A stretch of DNA of 6,546 nt from an uncultured Oscillospiraceae bacterium (GCA_900555805.1 USMJ01000073.1:1-6546); one strand, 5' to 3'. Positions 1 through 6,360 are shown, counted from the first letter of the stretch. Notes: generated from the letters alone by a model not told the origin. Program-made: numbers and translations.

Positions 1-109
1 CACCGCAGAGACTCCCCGCTGTCGCCGAAACCCCGATAAGCTCAAACTCGAACGCAAACCGACCGATAAGCGGAATGTCCGAAATATTTTCCAAAGCCAA
101 AACAGACAT
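1..109 (-). CDS. Possible 5' end of a divergent gene, cut by the window edge
   Basis: Reading the minus strand from an ATG at 109-107, the frame stays open for 36 codons to the window edge. It begins MSVLALENISDIPLIGRFAF and then continues with a hydrophobic, glycine- and alanine-containing stretch. An in-frame TGA at 124-122 lies just upstream, so the ATG is the first usable start. Base composition supports a coding/noncoding boundary here: 1-80 is GC-richer and the following 110-260 is AT-rich. Against it, there is no good ribosome binding site before the ATG and 36 codons prove little. The opposite strand is also open in one frame. I do not recognise the product. If real, it shares its upstream region with the repeat-protein gene at 267. 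Confidence 0.25.
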   Translation of the reverse strand, partial: MSVLALENISDIPLIGRFAFEFELIGVSATAGSLCG

Positions 110-142
110 CTGTCTACAAACTCAACCCAATTTTCGCCAATT

Positions 143-186
143 CTTAAGATTTCCTTAAGAAAACCTGACGATTTCCTTAAGTTGGT
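143..186 (+). promoter_or_regulatory. Four tandem 11-bp direct repeats, probable response-regulator binding site
   Basis: Four units follow each other without gaps: CTTAAGATTTC (143-153), CTTAAGAAAAC (154-164), CTGACGATTTC (165-175) and CTTAAGTTGGT (176-186). A 12-base identity, GATTTCCTTAAG, occurs at 148-159 and again exactly 22 bp later at 170-181. Winged-helix response regulators of the OmpR/PhoB family typically bind head-to-tail repeats with an 11-bp period on one face of the helix. The last unit touches the weak -35 of the next promoter, the usual position for an activator. The identity of the regulator is not visible here. The arms TTCTTAAG (141-148) and CTTAAGAA (154-161) also form an inverted repeat, so a dimeric repressor is an alternative reading. 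Confidence 0.6.
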
Positions 187-213
187 TGCATTTAGGCAAA
201 ATTTCAGTAGAAT
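186..213 (+). promoter_or_regulatory. Promoter of the leucine-rich repeat protein gene
   Basis: A candidate -10, TAGAAT (208-213), differs from TATAAT by one base. The best -35 at a proper distance is TTGCAT (186-191), with 16 bp between them and only three consensus matches. A poor -35 directly next to the repeat array at 143-186 suggests a promoter that needs an activator. Transcription would start near 220, giving a leader of about 45 bases. The ribosome binding site AGGAGG at 253-258 lies 8 bases before the ATG at 267. Confidence 0.5.
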
Positions 214-266
214 GGAATTGCAAGGGAAAAGTGTTCAGATAAAAATAAAATCAGGAGGAAAATATC

Positions 267-2477
267 ATGAAAACTTTAAAACGGACATTATCACTATTCT
301 TAGCTTTGCTGACGGTTATGTCTGTTGTAGCGGTCGGTGTAGGCTCAATTAGTGCTTCGGCAAAACAACTGACAAACGGCACATTTTATTATTATGTGTC
401 AAAAAATAAAGTGTATTTGGACAGAGTAGTCGACATGGACTACACAGGCAAAACGCTCGTTATCCCGGCGAAAATCGACGGAATGGAGGTTGCATATATC
501 GAATCAGACGGTCGTGACTTATTTATGTATCTGACAAGAAGCGGAAACATTGATACAATAACTTCTATAAAGATCGAGGAAGGCATTGTCCAACTCGATC
601 ACGGAAAATATAACGATCCGGATTACGAAGAAGACAGAGAATTTGACGATGATGAAGACCTCGGCACAGTAGGCATATTTGAAGGACTTAAAAACCTTAA
701 AAATGTATCTCTACCTAAGTCTCTGAAAGCCATTGATTTCGGAATGTTCCGTAATTGCACTTCACTCAAGTCTATCAAAATTCCCGAATCTGTCGAATAT
801 TTCGGTACCAATGTTTTCGACGGCTGCACCGCTCTCAAATATGTCAACCTGCCGTCAAACATGAAGGAGCTTCCGAAAAAGACATTCAGAAACTGTAAGT
901 CTCTTGAATCCGTAAAGCTTCCGTCATCGCTTGAATATATAGGCGAATCGGCTTTCGCTTATTGTGAATCTTTAAAGGGAGAACTGAAGCTTCCTAAAAA
1001 TCTTGAAAAAATAGATGATATGGCTTTTTACGGCTGTAAATCTCTCACGGGCAAGTTAAAGATTCCCGAAAAGCTTAAGGAAATCAGCGGTGACGCGTTT
1101 GCTCTTTGTACAGGGCTTACGGGCTACCGTGTAGCGGAGAAGAACAAGTATTTCTCACAAAAAAGCGGAGTTCTTTTCAACAAAAAGAAAACAGAGATCA
1201 ACTGCTATCTTTCAGGCAAAAAGACAAAGGAATATACAGTTCCATCGACTGTTAAAGATATCAAAGCGTACGCCTTTTCGGGAACAAAATATCTTCAGAA
1301 GCTGACACTTTCAAAAAAGATGACCGAGACGGGGATTCTTTCTCTCGCCGGATCAAATGTCAAAGAGGTCGTTCTGCCGAAATCAATTAAGCGTATCAGC
1401 AACGGAACCTTTGAAAATTGTAAAAACATAAAGACGATCAAGATCCCGTCAAGCGTTAAATATATAGATTACGGAGCTTTTGCAGGCTGTATAAACCTTA
1501 AAGAAATAAAAATCCCGTCAAGCGTTACCGAGATAGGCGGCAGTGCGTTTGAAGGCTGTACCGGTCTTGAAAGCGTAACGCTTCCGAAGTCGATCAAGAC
1601 AATATCCTCCGAACTTTTCAAAAATTGCAAAAAACTCAAAAAAATAGAAATTCCGTCAAGCGTGAAAAAAATAGAATTTAATGCGTTTGAGGGCTGCGGC
1701 AAGCTTAAAAGCATAACGCTCCCGAAGTCGGTCAAAGAAATAGGCTATGAGGCGTTTGGGGATTGTAAGGCTCTCGCAGAGATAAAAATTCCCTCAAGCA
1801 TTAAGAAAATTTCCGAGCGCACTTTCATCAACTGCAGCAGTCTTAAGAGCGTGACGCTTCCGAAGTCAATTAAAAAAATATACAGCGAAACATTCAAAAA
1901 TTGTAAAAAGCTTAAAGAGATAAAGATTCCGTCGAGCGTTCTGCGGATTGAAGCATACGCTTTTGAGGGTTGCAGCAGCCTTAAAGAGCTGAAAATTCCG
2001 TCAGGCGTCACGAAAATCGGTGAAGCCGCATTCAGAGATTGTATCAACATCGAAAAAATTACGCTTCCGAAGTCGATTGAGATAATAGATGACGGATTGT
2101 TTTCAAATTGCAAAAAGCTTAAAGAAATTAAAATTCCGTCAGGCGTTACCGTAATCGACAGCCGTGCGTTTGAAAACTGCTCCTCCCTCAAGGAAATTAA
2201 GATCCCGTCAGGAGTTACAAAAGTCCATATTGCTGCATTCATAGGCTGCAGCAGCCTCGAGAGCCTGACATTCCCGAAATCTGTCGAAAAAATATACAGA
2301 GGCGCGTTTGACAATTGCGAAAACCTTAAATCGGTCAAAATACTGAATAAAGATTGCAAAGTCTATTACACAGATAAGAAATTAACGGGCTGCAAGCCGA
2401 CAATCTACGGCTACAAAAACTCAACAGCCCAGAAGTTTGCGAAGGAAGCTAAGTTAAAGTTCGTCAAGATCAAATAA
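267..2477 (+). CDS. Secreted BspA-type leucine-rich repeat protein (LRR_5 family)
   Basis: 736 residues. A signal peptide is clear: basic MKTLKR, a hydrophobic core to about residue 26, then ASA at 30-32 as a likely signal peptidase I site. Residues 38-80 form the beta-rich start usual in this family (IPAKIDG at 67-72). Leucine-rich repeats of the Treponema/BspA type (LP-S-L--I---AF--C-sLk-I) follow: six irregular ones at 149-287, a spacer at about 288-325 with the family-typical GVLFNK motif, two degenerate units, then fourteen exact 23-residue units at 370-691. The end, with TIYGYKNSTAQKFA (712-725), is the usual cap. I see no LPXTG, dockerin, S-layer domain or C-terminal membrane segment. 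The mature protein is very rich in lysine, so charge-based attachment to the wall is possible (inference). BspA homologues bind host matrix proteins; no ligand is evident here. AGGAGG at 253-258 supports the start. Own promoter and terminator. Confidence 0.93.
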   Translation: MKTLKRTLSLFLALLTVMSVVAVGVGSISASAKQLTNGTFYYYVSKNKVYLDRVVDMDYTGKTLVIPAKIDGMEVAYIESDGRDLFMYLTRSGNIDTITSIKIEEGIVQLDHGKYNDPDYEEDREFDDDEDLGTVGIFEGLKNLKNVSLPKSLKAIDFGMFRNCTSLKSIKIPESVEYFGTNVFDGCTALKYVNLPSNMKELPKKTFRNCKSLESVKLPSSLEYIGESAFAYCESLKGELKLPKNLEKIDDMAFYGCKSLTGKLKIPEKLKEISGDAFALCTGLTGYRVAEKNKYFSQKSGVLFNKKKTEINCYLSGKKTKEYTVPSTVKDIKAYAFSGTKYLQKLTLSKKMTETGILSLAGSNVKEVVLPKSIKRISNGTFENCKNIKTIKIPSSVKYIDYGAFAGCINLKEIKIPSSVTEIGGSAFEGCTGLESVTLPKSIKTISSELFKNCKKLKKIEIPSSVKKIEFNAFEGCGKLKSITLPKSVKEIGYEAFGDCKALAEIKIPSSIKKISERTFINCSSLKSVTLPKSIKKIYSETFKNCKKLKEIKIPSSVLRIEAYAFEGCSSLKELKIPSGVTKIGEAAFRDCINIEKITLPKSIEIIDDGLFSNCKKLKEIKIPSGVTVIDSRAFENCSSLKEIKIPSGVTKVHIAAFIGCSSLESLTFPKSVEKIYRGAFDNCENLKSVKILNKDCKVYYTDKKLTGCKPTIYGYKNSTAQKFAKEAKLKFVKIK
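1374..2339 (+). repeat. Fourteen tandem 69-bp units encoding 23-residue leucine-rich repeats
   Basis: Residues 370-691 divide into fourteen units of exactly 23 residues without a single insertion or deletion (966 bases = 14 x 69). Each has a cysteine at the same place, from C385 to C684 at steps of 23. Two flavours occur: B units start (L/F)PKS(I/V) and most carry NC in the middle; A units start IPS(S/G)(V/I). The order is B A A B A B A B A A B A A B. DNA identity is visible between units, for example repeated versions of AAATTCCGTCAAGCG and AATTGTAAAAAGCTTAAAG, showing growth by tandem duplication of DNA. Confidence 0.9.
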
Positions 2478-2521
2478 CACCTTCCCAAAAACATTAACAG
2501 CTACAATTTTCTCATACCCCA

Positions 2522-2559
2522 CGGCGGCCGCGCATCTATTTGCACGGTCGCCGCTTTCT
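2522..2559 (+). terminator. Rho-independent terminator of the repeat-protein gene
   Basis: Forty-four bases after the stop codon, CGGCGGCCG (2522-2530) pairs with CGGTCGCCG (2545-2553) with one G-T pair. The stem continues inward past one mismatch (GCA at 2532-2534 with TGC at 2541-2543), leaving the loop TCTATT. It is followed by CTTTCTATTATATATT, only moderately rich in T, so termination may be incomplete. It separates this gene from the heat-shock operon. Confidence 0.75.
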
Positions 2560-2658
2560 ATTATATATTATATATACACATTTTCGGCGATGATTTTTAC
2601 CTGATTTAAGCACTCGCTCGGCGCGTACAAAAAAATAAAAAATTTTTTCAAAAAACTA

Positions 2659-2687
2659 TTGACAAAAGTTAGCACCCGGTGTATATT
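2659..2687 (+). promoter_or_regulatory. Vegetative (sigma-A type) promoter of the hrcA operon
   Basis: TTGACA (2659-2664) matches the -35 consensus fully; 17 bases later TATATT (2682-2687) is one base from the -10 consensus. Upstream lie A and T tracts, including the perfect palindrome AAAAAATTTTTT at 2637-2648, which could act as an UP element. Transcription should start near 2694, placing the CIRCE operator at about +6 to +32. A strong promoter held down by HrcA is the standard class I heat-shock arrangement. Confidence 0.88.
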
Positions 2688-2698
2688 ATGATCATGAG

Positions 2699-2725
2699 TT
2701 AGCACTCTAATGATGAGACTGCTAA
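2699..2725 (+). promoter_or_regulatory. CIRCE operator (HrcA binding site)
   Basis: TTAGCACTC (2699-2707), nine spacer bases, then GACTGCTAA (2717-2725). The CIRCE consensus is TTAGCACTC-N9-GAGTGCTAA, so the left arm is perfect and the right arm differs at one base (C for G at its third position). The site lies in the untranslated leader between the -10 and the hrcA ribosome binding site. HrcA dimer binding here is expected to repress hrcA, grpE, dnaK and probably dnaJ, with relief when HrcA loses activity under heat or misfolding stress. Confidence 0.95.
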
Positions 2726-2733
2726 AACATAAA

Positions 2734-2748
2734 GAGGTGAGGAAAATG
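2734..2748 (+). promoter_or_regulatory. hrcA ribosome binding site and start codon choice
   Basis: GAGGTGA (2734-2740) is complementary to the 16S rRNA end and lies 5 bases before the ATG at 2746. An in-frame ATG at 2710 would lengthen the protein by 12 residues, but it sits inside the CIRCE operator and has no ribosome binding site. HrcA proteins normally begin with a short -LT-R---IL- segment as seen from 2746. Confidence 0.85.
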
Positions 2749-3777
2749 GAACTGACGGACAGAAAGAAAAAAATACTTTCGACCATAGTTGAGCTTTATG
2801 TCGGGTCGGGCGAACCGATCGGGTCAAAAGCGCTCATGGAATATCTGCCGTTTTCGGTTTCATCCGCAACCATAAGAAACGAGATGTCCGATCTCGCCGA
2901 AATGGGCTACCTCGCTCAACCTCACGCCTCGGCGGGCAGAGTCCCCACTCAGAAAGGCTATCGGTATTATGTCGACAACCTCATGAGCGAAAGCGCTCTC
3001 GGCGAGGACGAAAAAAAGCAGATTCGCCGCGCGATAGGCAACAATATCGGCGATCCGGAGAAGCTGCTTGAAAAGGCGAGCGAGCTTTTGGCGAAGATGA
3101 CGAACTGCACGATCGTCGCGACAACTCCGACGGACGCAGGCGCGCTTGTCAAAAGAGTCGAGCTTGTGCCGATAGGAAACAGGATAGCGATGATAGTGCT
3201 GATGACTTCGACCGGTATCATCAAGGACGGCGTTTGCAAGATCGACGTTCCGCTGACAAAAGAAATGACGGATGAGTTTCACCGCATTGTCAGCGAGAAG
3301 TTCATCGGAATGCCCGTCGCCGATATCGGAATGGTCATGATCCAGACGCTCGTTGCTTCGTTAGGTGCGAATGCGCTCATAATGTCGCCGCTGTTTGTTG
3401 TTCTCTCCGACCTCGCGAATCAGGCGGTTCAGGCGGAGGTAAGGCTCAACGGCAGACAAAATCTTCTTAATCACAGAGAATACAGTTCCAATGCGTACGA
3501 GATGCTTGACTTCTTAACGGATGATGATAAGCTCGAAAGGGTGATGTCATCTGCGAAGAACAATTTGCAGGTTGTCATCGGCGCGGAGAATATGTATAGA
3601 CAGCTTGAAAACTCGACAATGATAATTTCGAGGTATTCGATCCAGGGTCATGACGGCGGAGCGATAGGAATTATCGGTCCGACCAGACTTGACTACGCGA
3701 AGCTGATTCCCAAGGTCAGATTTATAACAGACCTTGTCGGAAGGCTCATGACGGATACGCTTGAAAGCGAAGAATAG
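2746..3777 (+). CDS. hrcA: Heat-inducible transcription repressor HrcA
   Basis: 343 residues, normal for the family. The N-terminal winged helix-turn-helix is plain: MELTDRKKKILSTIVELYV, the segment SGEPIGSK (21-28), SVSSATIRNEMSDLAEMGYL (37-56) containing the recognition helix, and the wing HASAGRVPTQKGYRYYVD (60-77). The middle (about 100-320) is the GAF-like dimerisation domain with its family-specific insert, and the C-terminal motif GPTRLDYAKLIPKVRFI (311-327) is the HrcA signature. HrcA binds the CIRCE site at 2699-2725 and so controls its own synthesis; in other Firmicutes its activity depends on GroEL. It is the first gene of the operon, and grpE begins 14 bases after its stop. No key residues appear to be missing. 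groESL is outside the window. Confidence 0.97.
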   Translation: MELTDRKKKILSTIVELYVGSGEPIGSKALMEYLPFSVSSATIRNEMSDLAEMGYLAQPHASAGRVPTQKGYRYYVDNLMSESALGEDEKKQIRRAIGNNIGDPEKLLEKASELLAKMTNCTIVATTPTDAGALVKRVELVPIGNRIAMIVLMTSTGIIKDGVCKIDVPLTKEMTDEFHRIVSEKFIGMPVADIGMVMIQTLVASLGANALIMSPLFVVLSDLANQAVQAEVRLNGRQNLLNHREYSSNAYEMLDFLTDDDKLERVMSSAKNNLQVVIGAENMYRQLENSTMIISRYSIQGHDGGAIGIIGPTRLDYAKLIPKVRFITDLVGRLMTDTLESEE

Positions 3778-3791
3778 AGGAGATGAGGTAA

Positions 3792-4352
3792 ATGGCAAAG
3801 AAGGAAAAGCAAAAGGAAAGGGAAGAGAAAGAAAAGAAAATGAACGAGAACGAAACACCGCAGACCGAAGAAGCCAAGGAAAACGCTCCCGAAGAAAAGA
3901 GCGAGGAAGAAACCAAGCTCGAAAAGCTCACCAAAGAGCTTGAGGCCGCGAAAGAGGCGCATATTAGAACTCTCGCTGAATATGATAACTTCAGAAAGAG
4001 AACTCAGAAAGAAAAAGACGCCATCTTCGGCGACAGCAAAGCCAAGGTGCTGACCGAGATACTTTCGGTGCTCGATAACTTCGAGCGCGCGGCGAATAAC
4101 GATTCGGCGGACTTTGAGGCTTACAGAAAAGGCGTTGAGATGACCTTTGAAAGCTTTACCGCTCTGCTCGGAAAGTTAGGCGTCGAGGCTTTCGGAAAGG
4201 TCGGCGATGAGTTCGACCCCAACATCCACAATGCGGTCATGCATTGCGAGGATGAAAATCTCGGAGAAAATGTCGTCGCTGACGTATTTTCAAAGGGCTA
4301 TAAGCTCGGCGACAGAGTTTTAAGACACGCAATGGTCAAAGTCGCAAACTAA
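3792..4352 (+). CDS. grpE: Nucleotide exchange factor GrpE
   Basis: 186 residues, close to the usual 180-200. The first 45 residues are an unstructured lysine/glutamate stretch, followed by the long coiled-coil helix that forms the dimer stalk (about 42-100), including the conserved AEYDNFRKRTQKEKDAIF (62-79) and VLDNFERA (93-100). The C-terminal beta domain that contacts the DnaK nucleotide-binding domain holds GDEFDPNIHNAVM (138-150) and FSKGYKLGDRVLRHAMVKV (166-184). GrpE makes DnaK release ADP so that ATP can bind and substrate leaves. The ATG at 3792 has AGGAG at 3778-3782, overlapping the end of hrcA, which implies translation coupled to hrcA. A second Met at residue 17 (3840) lacks a convincing ribosome binding site. 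Confidence 0.97.
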   Translation: MAKKEKQKEREEKEKKMNENETPQTEEAKENAPEEKSEEETKLEKLTKELEAAKEAHIRTLAEYDNFRKRTQKEKDAIFGDSKAKVLTEILSVLDNFERAANNDSADFEAYRKGVEMTFESFTALLGKLGVEAFGKVGDEFDPNIHNAVMHCEDENLGENVVADVFSKGYKLGDRVLRHAMVKVAN

Positions 4353-4356
4353 AATG

Positions 4357-4369
4357 TATAATATATAAT
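4357..4369 (+). promoter_or_regulatory. Weak candidate for an internal promoter before dnaK
   Basis: The 39-base gap between grpE and dnaK is AT-rich and contains TATAAT twice, at 4357-4362 and 4364-4369. A possible -35 for the first, TGGTCA (4333-4338), has four of six consensus bases at 18 bp. The gap has no CIRCE site, so any transcript from here would escape HrcA. AT-rich gaps produce such matches by chance, so this is only a candidate. Confidence 0.2.
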
Positions 4370-4391
4370 TGAAATATCGGAGGAATTTATT

Positions 4392-6257
4392 ATGTCAAAG
4401 ATTATTGGTATTGATTTAGGTACTACAAACTCATGCGTAGCAGTTATAGAGGGCGGCGAACCGGTGGTTATCGCTAACGCCGAAGGCGCAAGAACAACGC
4501 CGTCAGTCGTTGCTTTCTCAAAGACAGGCGAAAGACTTGTCGGTCAGGTCGCTAAGAGACAGGCGATCACAAATCCCGAAAGAACAGTTTCATCTATCAA
4601 GAGACAGATGGGCACTGACTATAAAGTAAACATCGACGGAAAGGCTTACACTCCGCAGGAGATTTCCGCTATGATCCTTCAGAAGCTCAAGGGCGACGCT
4701 GAAGCCTATCTCGGCGAGAAGGTAACCGAGGCCGTCATCACGGTTCCGGCGTACTTCACAGACGCTCAGAGACAGGCGACAAAGGACGCAGGCAGAATCG
4801 CGGGCCTCGAAGTCAAGAGAATTATCAACGAGCCGACAGCCGCTGCTCTCGCATACGGCATCGATAAGGAAAACGACCAGAAGGTCATGGTTTATGACCT
4901 TGGCGGCGGTACATTCGATGTATCTATCATCGAAATGGGCGACGGCGTTCAGGAAGTTCTCGCTACGGCAGGTAACAACCGTCTCGGCGGCGACGACTTC
5001 GACCAGAGAATTATGGATTGGCTCGTCAATCAGTTCAAGAGCGAACAGGGCATAGACCTTCGCGGCGACAAGATGGCTATGCAGAGAATAAAGGAAGCGG
5101 CAGAAAAGGCGAAGATCGAGCTTTCGGGCGTCACGACATCGGCTATCTCACTTCCGTTCATCACAGCGGACGCAACAGGTCCGAAGCATCTTGAGGCCAC
5201 TCTCACAAGAGCTAAGTTCAACGAACTCACGGCTGACCTTGTCGAAGCGACAATGGGTCCCGTTCGTCAGGCTCTGTCAGACTCAGGCTTAAAGACAAGC
5301 GAAATTGATAAGGTACTCATGGTCGGCGGTTCATCGAGGATCCCTGCTGTCAACGACGCTATCAAGAAGTTCATCGGCAAGGAGCCGTTCAAGGGTATCA
5401 ACCCCGATGAGTGCGTAGCTATCGGCGCATCGCTTCAGGGCGGTGTTCTCGGCGGCGACGTCAAGGGATTACTTCTTCTTGATGTCACTCCGCTTTCACT
5501 CGGTATCGAGACAATGGGCGGTATAAGCACAAAAATCATCGAAAGAAATACGACCATACCCACCAAGAAGAGCCAGATATTCTCAACGGCGGCTGATAAC
5601 CAGACATCTGTTGAAATCAATGTTCTTCAGGGCGAAAGAGAATTCGCTAAAGACAACAAGTCGATCGGTATGTTCCATCTTGACGGTATTCTTCCGGCAA
5701 GAAGAGGTACACCTCAGATCGAAGTCACATTCGATATAGACGCTAACGGCATAGTTCACGTTTCCGCTAAGGATCTCGGCACAGGCAAGGCTCAGGAGAT
5801 ATCCATCACAGCTTCGAGCAATATGTCCAAGGACGATATCGACAAGGCTGTCAGAGACGCTGAGCAGTACGCCGAGGAAGACAAGAAGCACCGTGAAGAG
5901 GTCGACACCAGAAACGCGGCCGACCAGATGGTTTACCAGTGCGAGAAGATTCTGAGCGAGGAGGGCGACAAGTTCGACGCAGCCGACAAGTCCGATCTCG
6001 AAGCTAAGATCGAAGCTCTCAAGAACGCTCTTAAGGGTCAGGATATCAACCTCATCAAGAACGAGCAGGAGGCTCTCCAGGCTAAGTTCTATGAGATTTC
6101 CGAGAAGGTCTACAAGGCGGCTCAGGCTCAGCAGAATCCGCAGGGCGATCCCAACATGAACGGCGGCTACGATCCCAACATGGGCGCAGGCTTCGACCAG
6201 AATCAGGGCGGCAATAACGGCGGTTACACCGACGCAAACTTCACTGACGCAGAATAA
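4392..6257 (+). CDS. dnaK: Molecular chaperone DnaK (Hsp70)
   Basis: 621 residues. The nucleotide-binding domain (1-about 355) has the phosphate-1 motif GIDLGTTNS (6-14), catalytic K70, VPAYF (118-122), [11 protein letters not shown] (146-156), [10 protein letters not shown] (169-178) and VGGSSRIP (311-318). The linker LLLLD (360-364) leads to the substrate-binding beta domain from [14 protein letters not shown], ending near 475, then the helical lid to about 577. The tail (578-621) is Q/N/G-rich with DPNMN/DPNMG repeats and ends TDANFTDAE. Spacing between K70 and VPAYF is about 24 residues shorter than in E. coli, the known Gram-positive signature. It is a cytosolic ATP-driven foldase that works with DnaJ and GrpE from the same operon. 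GGAGGA (4379-4384) lies 7 bases before the start. [11 protein letters not shown] (341-351) departs mildly from the common VAIGAAIQGG. Confidence 0.98.
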   Translation: MSKIIGIDLGTTNSCVAVIEGGEPVVIANAEGARTTPSVVAFSKTGERLVGQVAKRQAITNPERTVSSIKRQMGTDYKVNIDGKAYTPQEISAMILQKLKGDAEAYLGEKVTEAVITVPAYFTDAQRQATKDAGRIAGLEVKRIINEPTAAALAYGIDKENDQKVMVYDLGGGTFDVSIIEMGDGVQEVLATAGNNRLGGDDFDQRIMDWLVNQFKSEQGIDLRGDKMAMQRIKEAAEKAKIELSGVTTSAISLPFITADATGPKHLEATLTRAKFNELTADLVEATMGPVRQALSDSGLKTSEIDKVLMVGGSSRIPAVNDAIKKFIGKEPFKGINPDECVAIGASLQGGVLGGDVKGLLLLDVTPLSLGIETMGGISTKIIERNTTIPTKKSQIFSTAADNQTSVEINVLQGEREFAKDNKSIGMFHLDGILPARRGTPQIEVTFDIDANGIVHVSAKDLGTGKAQEISITASSNMSKDDIDKAVRDAEQYAEEDKKHREEVDTRNAADQMVYQCEKILSEEGDKFDAADKSDLEAKIEALKNALKGQDINLIKNEQEALQAKFYEISEKVYKAAQAQQNPQGDPNMNGGYDPNMGAGFDQNQGGNNGGYTDANFTDAE

Positions 6258-6320
6258 TAATTAAAATACCGGCACTGCATCGGAGGGATACGGCTTGTAT
6301 TCAGCCGAGTCGGGTGCTAC

Positions 6321-6354
6321 GGCGCGGGGCGGACTTAATATCCGCCCATGCGCC
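6321..6354 (+). repeat. Long GC-rich inverted repeat between dnaK and dnaJ
   Basis: GGGCGGA (6327-6333) pairs with TCCGCCC (6341-6347) around the loop CTTAATA. Outside it, GGCGC (6321-6325) pairs with GCGCC (6350-6354), separated by a small internal loop (G against AT). Twelve base pairs, nearly all G-C, make this the strongest hairpin in the window. The sequence after it is TTATAAGGGG, without a T tract, so it is not a normal intrinsic terminator. Confidence 0.8.
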
Positions 6355-6360
6355 TTATAA

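Noticed and set aside
1374..2339. Regular repeats as a CRISPR array
   Set aside because: The 69-bp period is coding throughout and has no spacers of unrelated sequence; it encodes leucine-rich repeats.
1745..2359. Long minus-strand open frame (204 codons) opposite the repeat region
   Set aside because: It is a by-product of the 69-bp periodicity: the same codon pattern recurs in each unit, so the antisense frame stays open. The translation is the mirror of the repeats and has no start signal.
2606..2615. TTAAGCACTC as a third CIRCE half-site
   Set aside because: It needs an inserted base, has no right arm, and lies upstream of the -35; a 7-base match is likely by chance.
2637..2648. AAAAAATTTTTT as a terminator
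   Set aside because: A pure A-T stem without a loop is too weak; it fits better as an A-tract upstream of the hrcA promoter.
2710..2745. Upstream in-frame ATG giving a 355-residue HrcA
   Set aside because: It lies within the CIRCE operator, has no ribosome binding site, and adds 12 residues not expected in the family; the ATG at 2746 has GAGGTGA at proper distance.
3840..3842. Met17 of GrpE as the true start
   Set aside because: No convincing ribosome binding site; the ATG at 3792 has AGGAG and fits the tight spacing after hrcA.
3761..3943. Plus-strand 60-codon frame overlapping grpE
   Set aside because: It is the purine-rich grpE start read in another frame, giving a low-complexity Lys/Arg/Glu product.
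3547..3962. Several overlapping minus-strand open frames opposite the hrcA end and grpE start
   Set aside because: Their Ser/Phe/Leu-rich products are the antisense of the Lys/Glu-rich GrpE N terminus; hrcA and grpE are certain on the plus strand.
6321..6354. GC-rich hairpin as the terminator of the operon after dnaK
   Set aside because: No T tract follows (TTATAAGGGG), and dnaJ lacks any visible promoter of its own, so read-through is expected; partial termination cannot be excluded.
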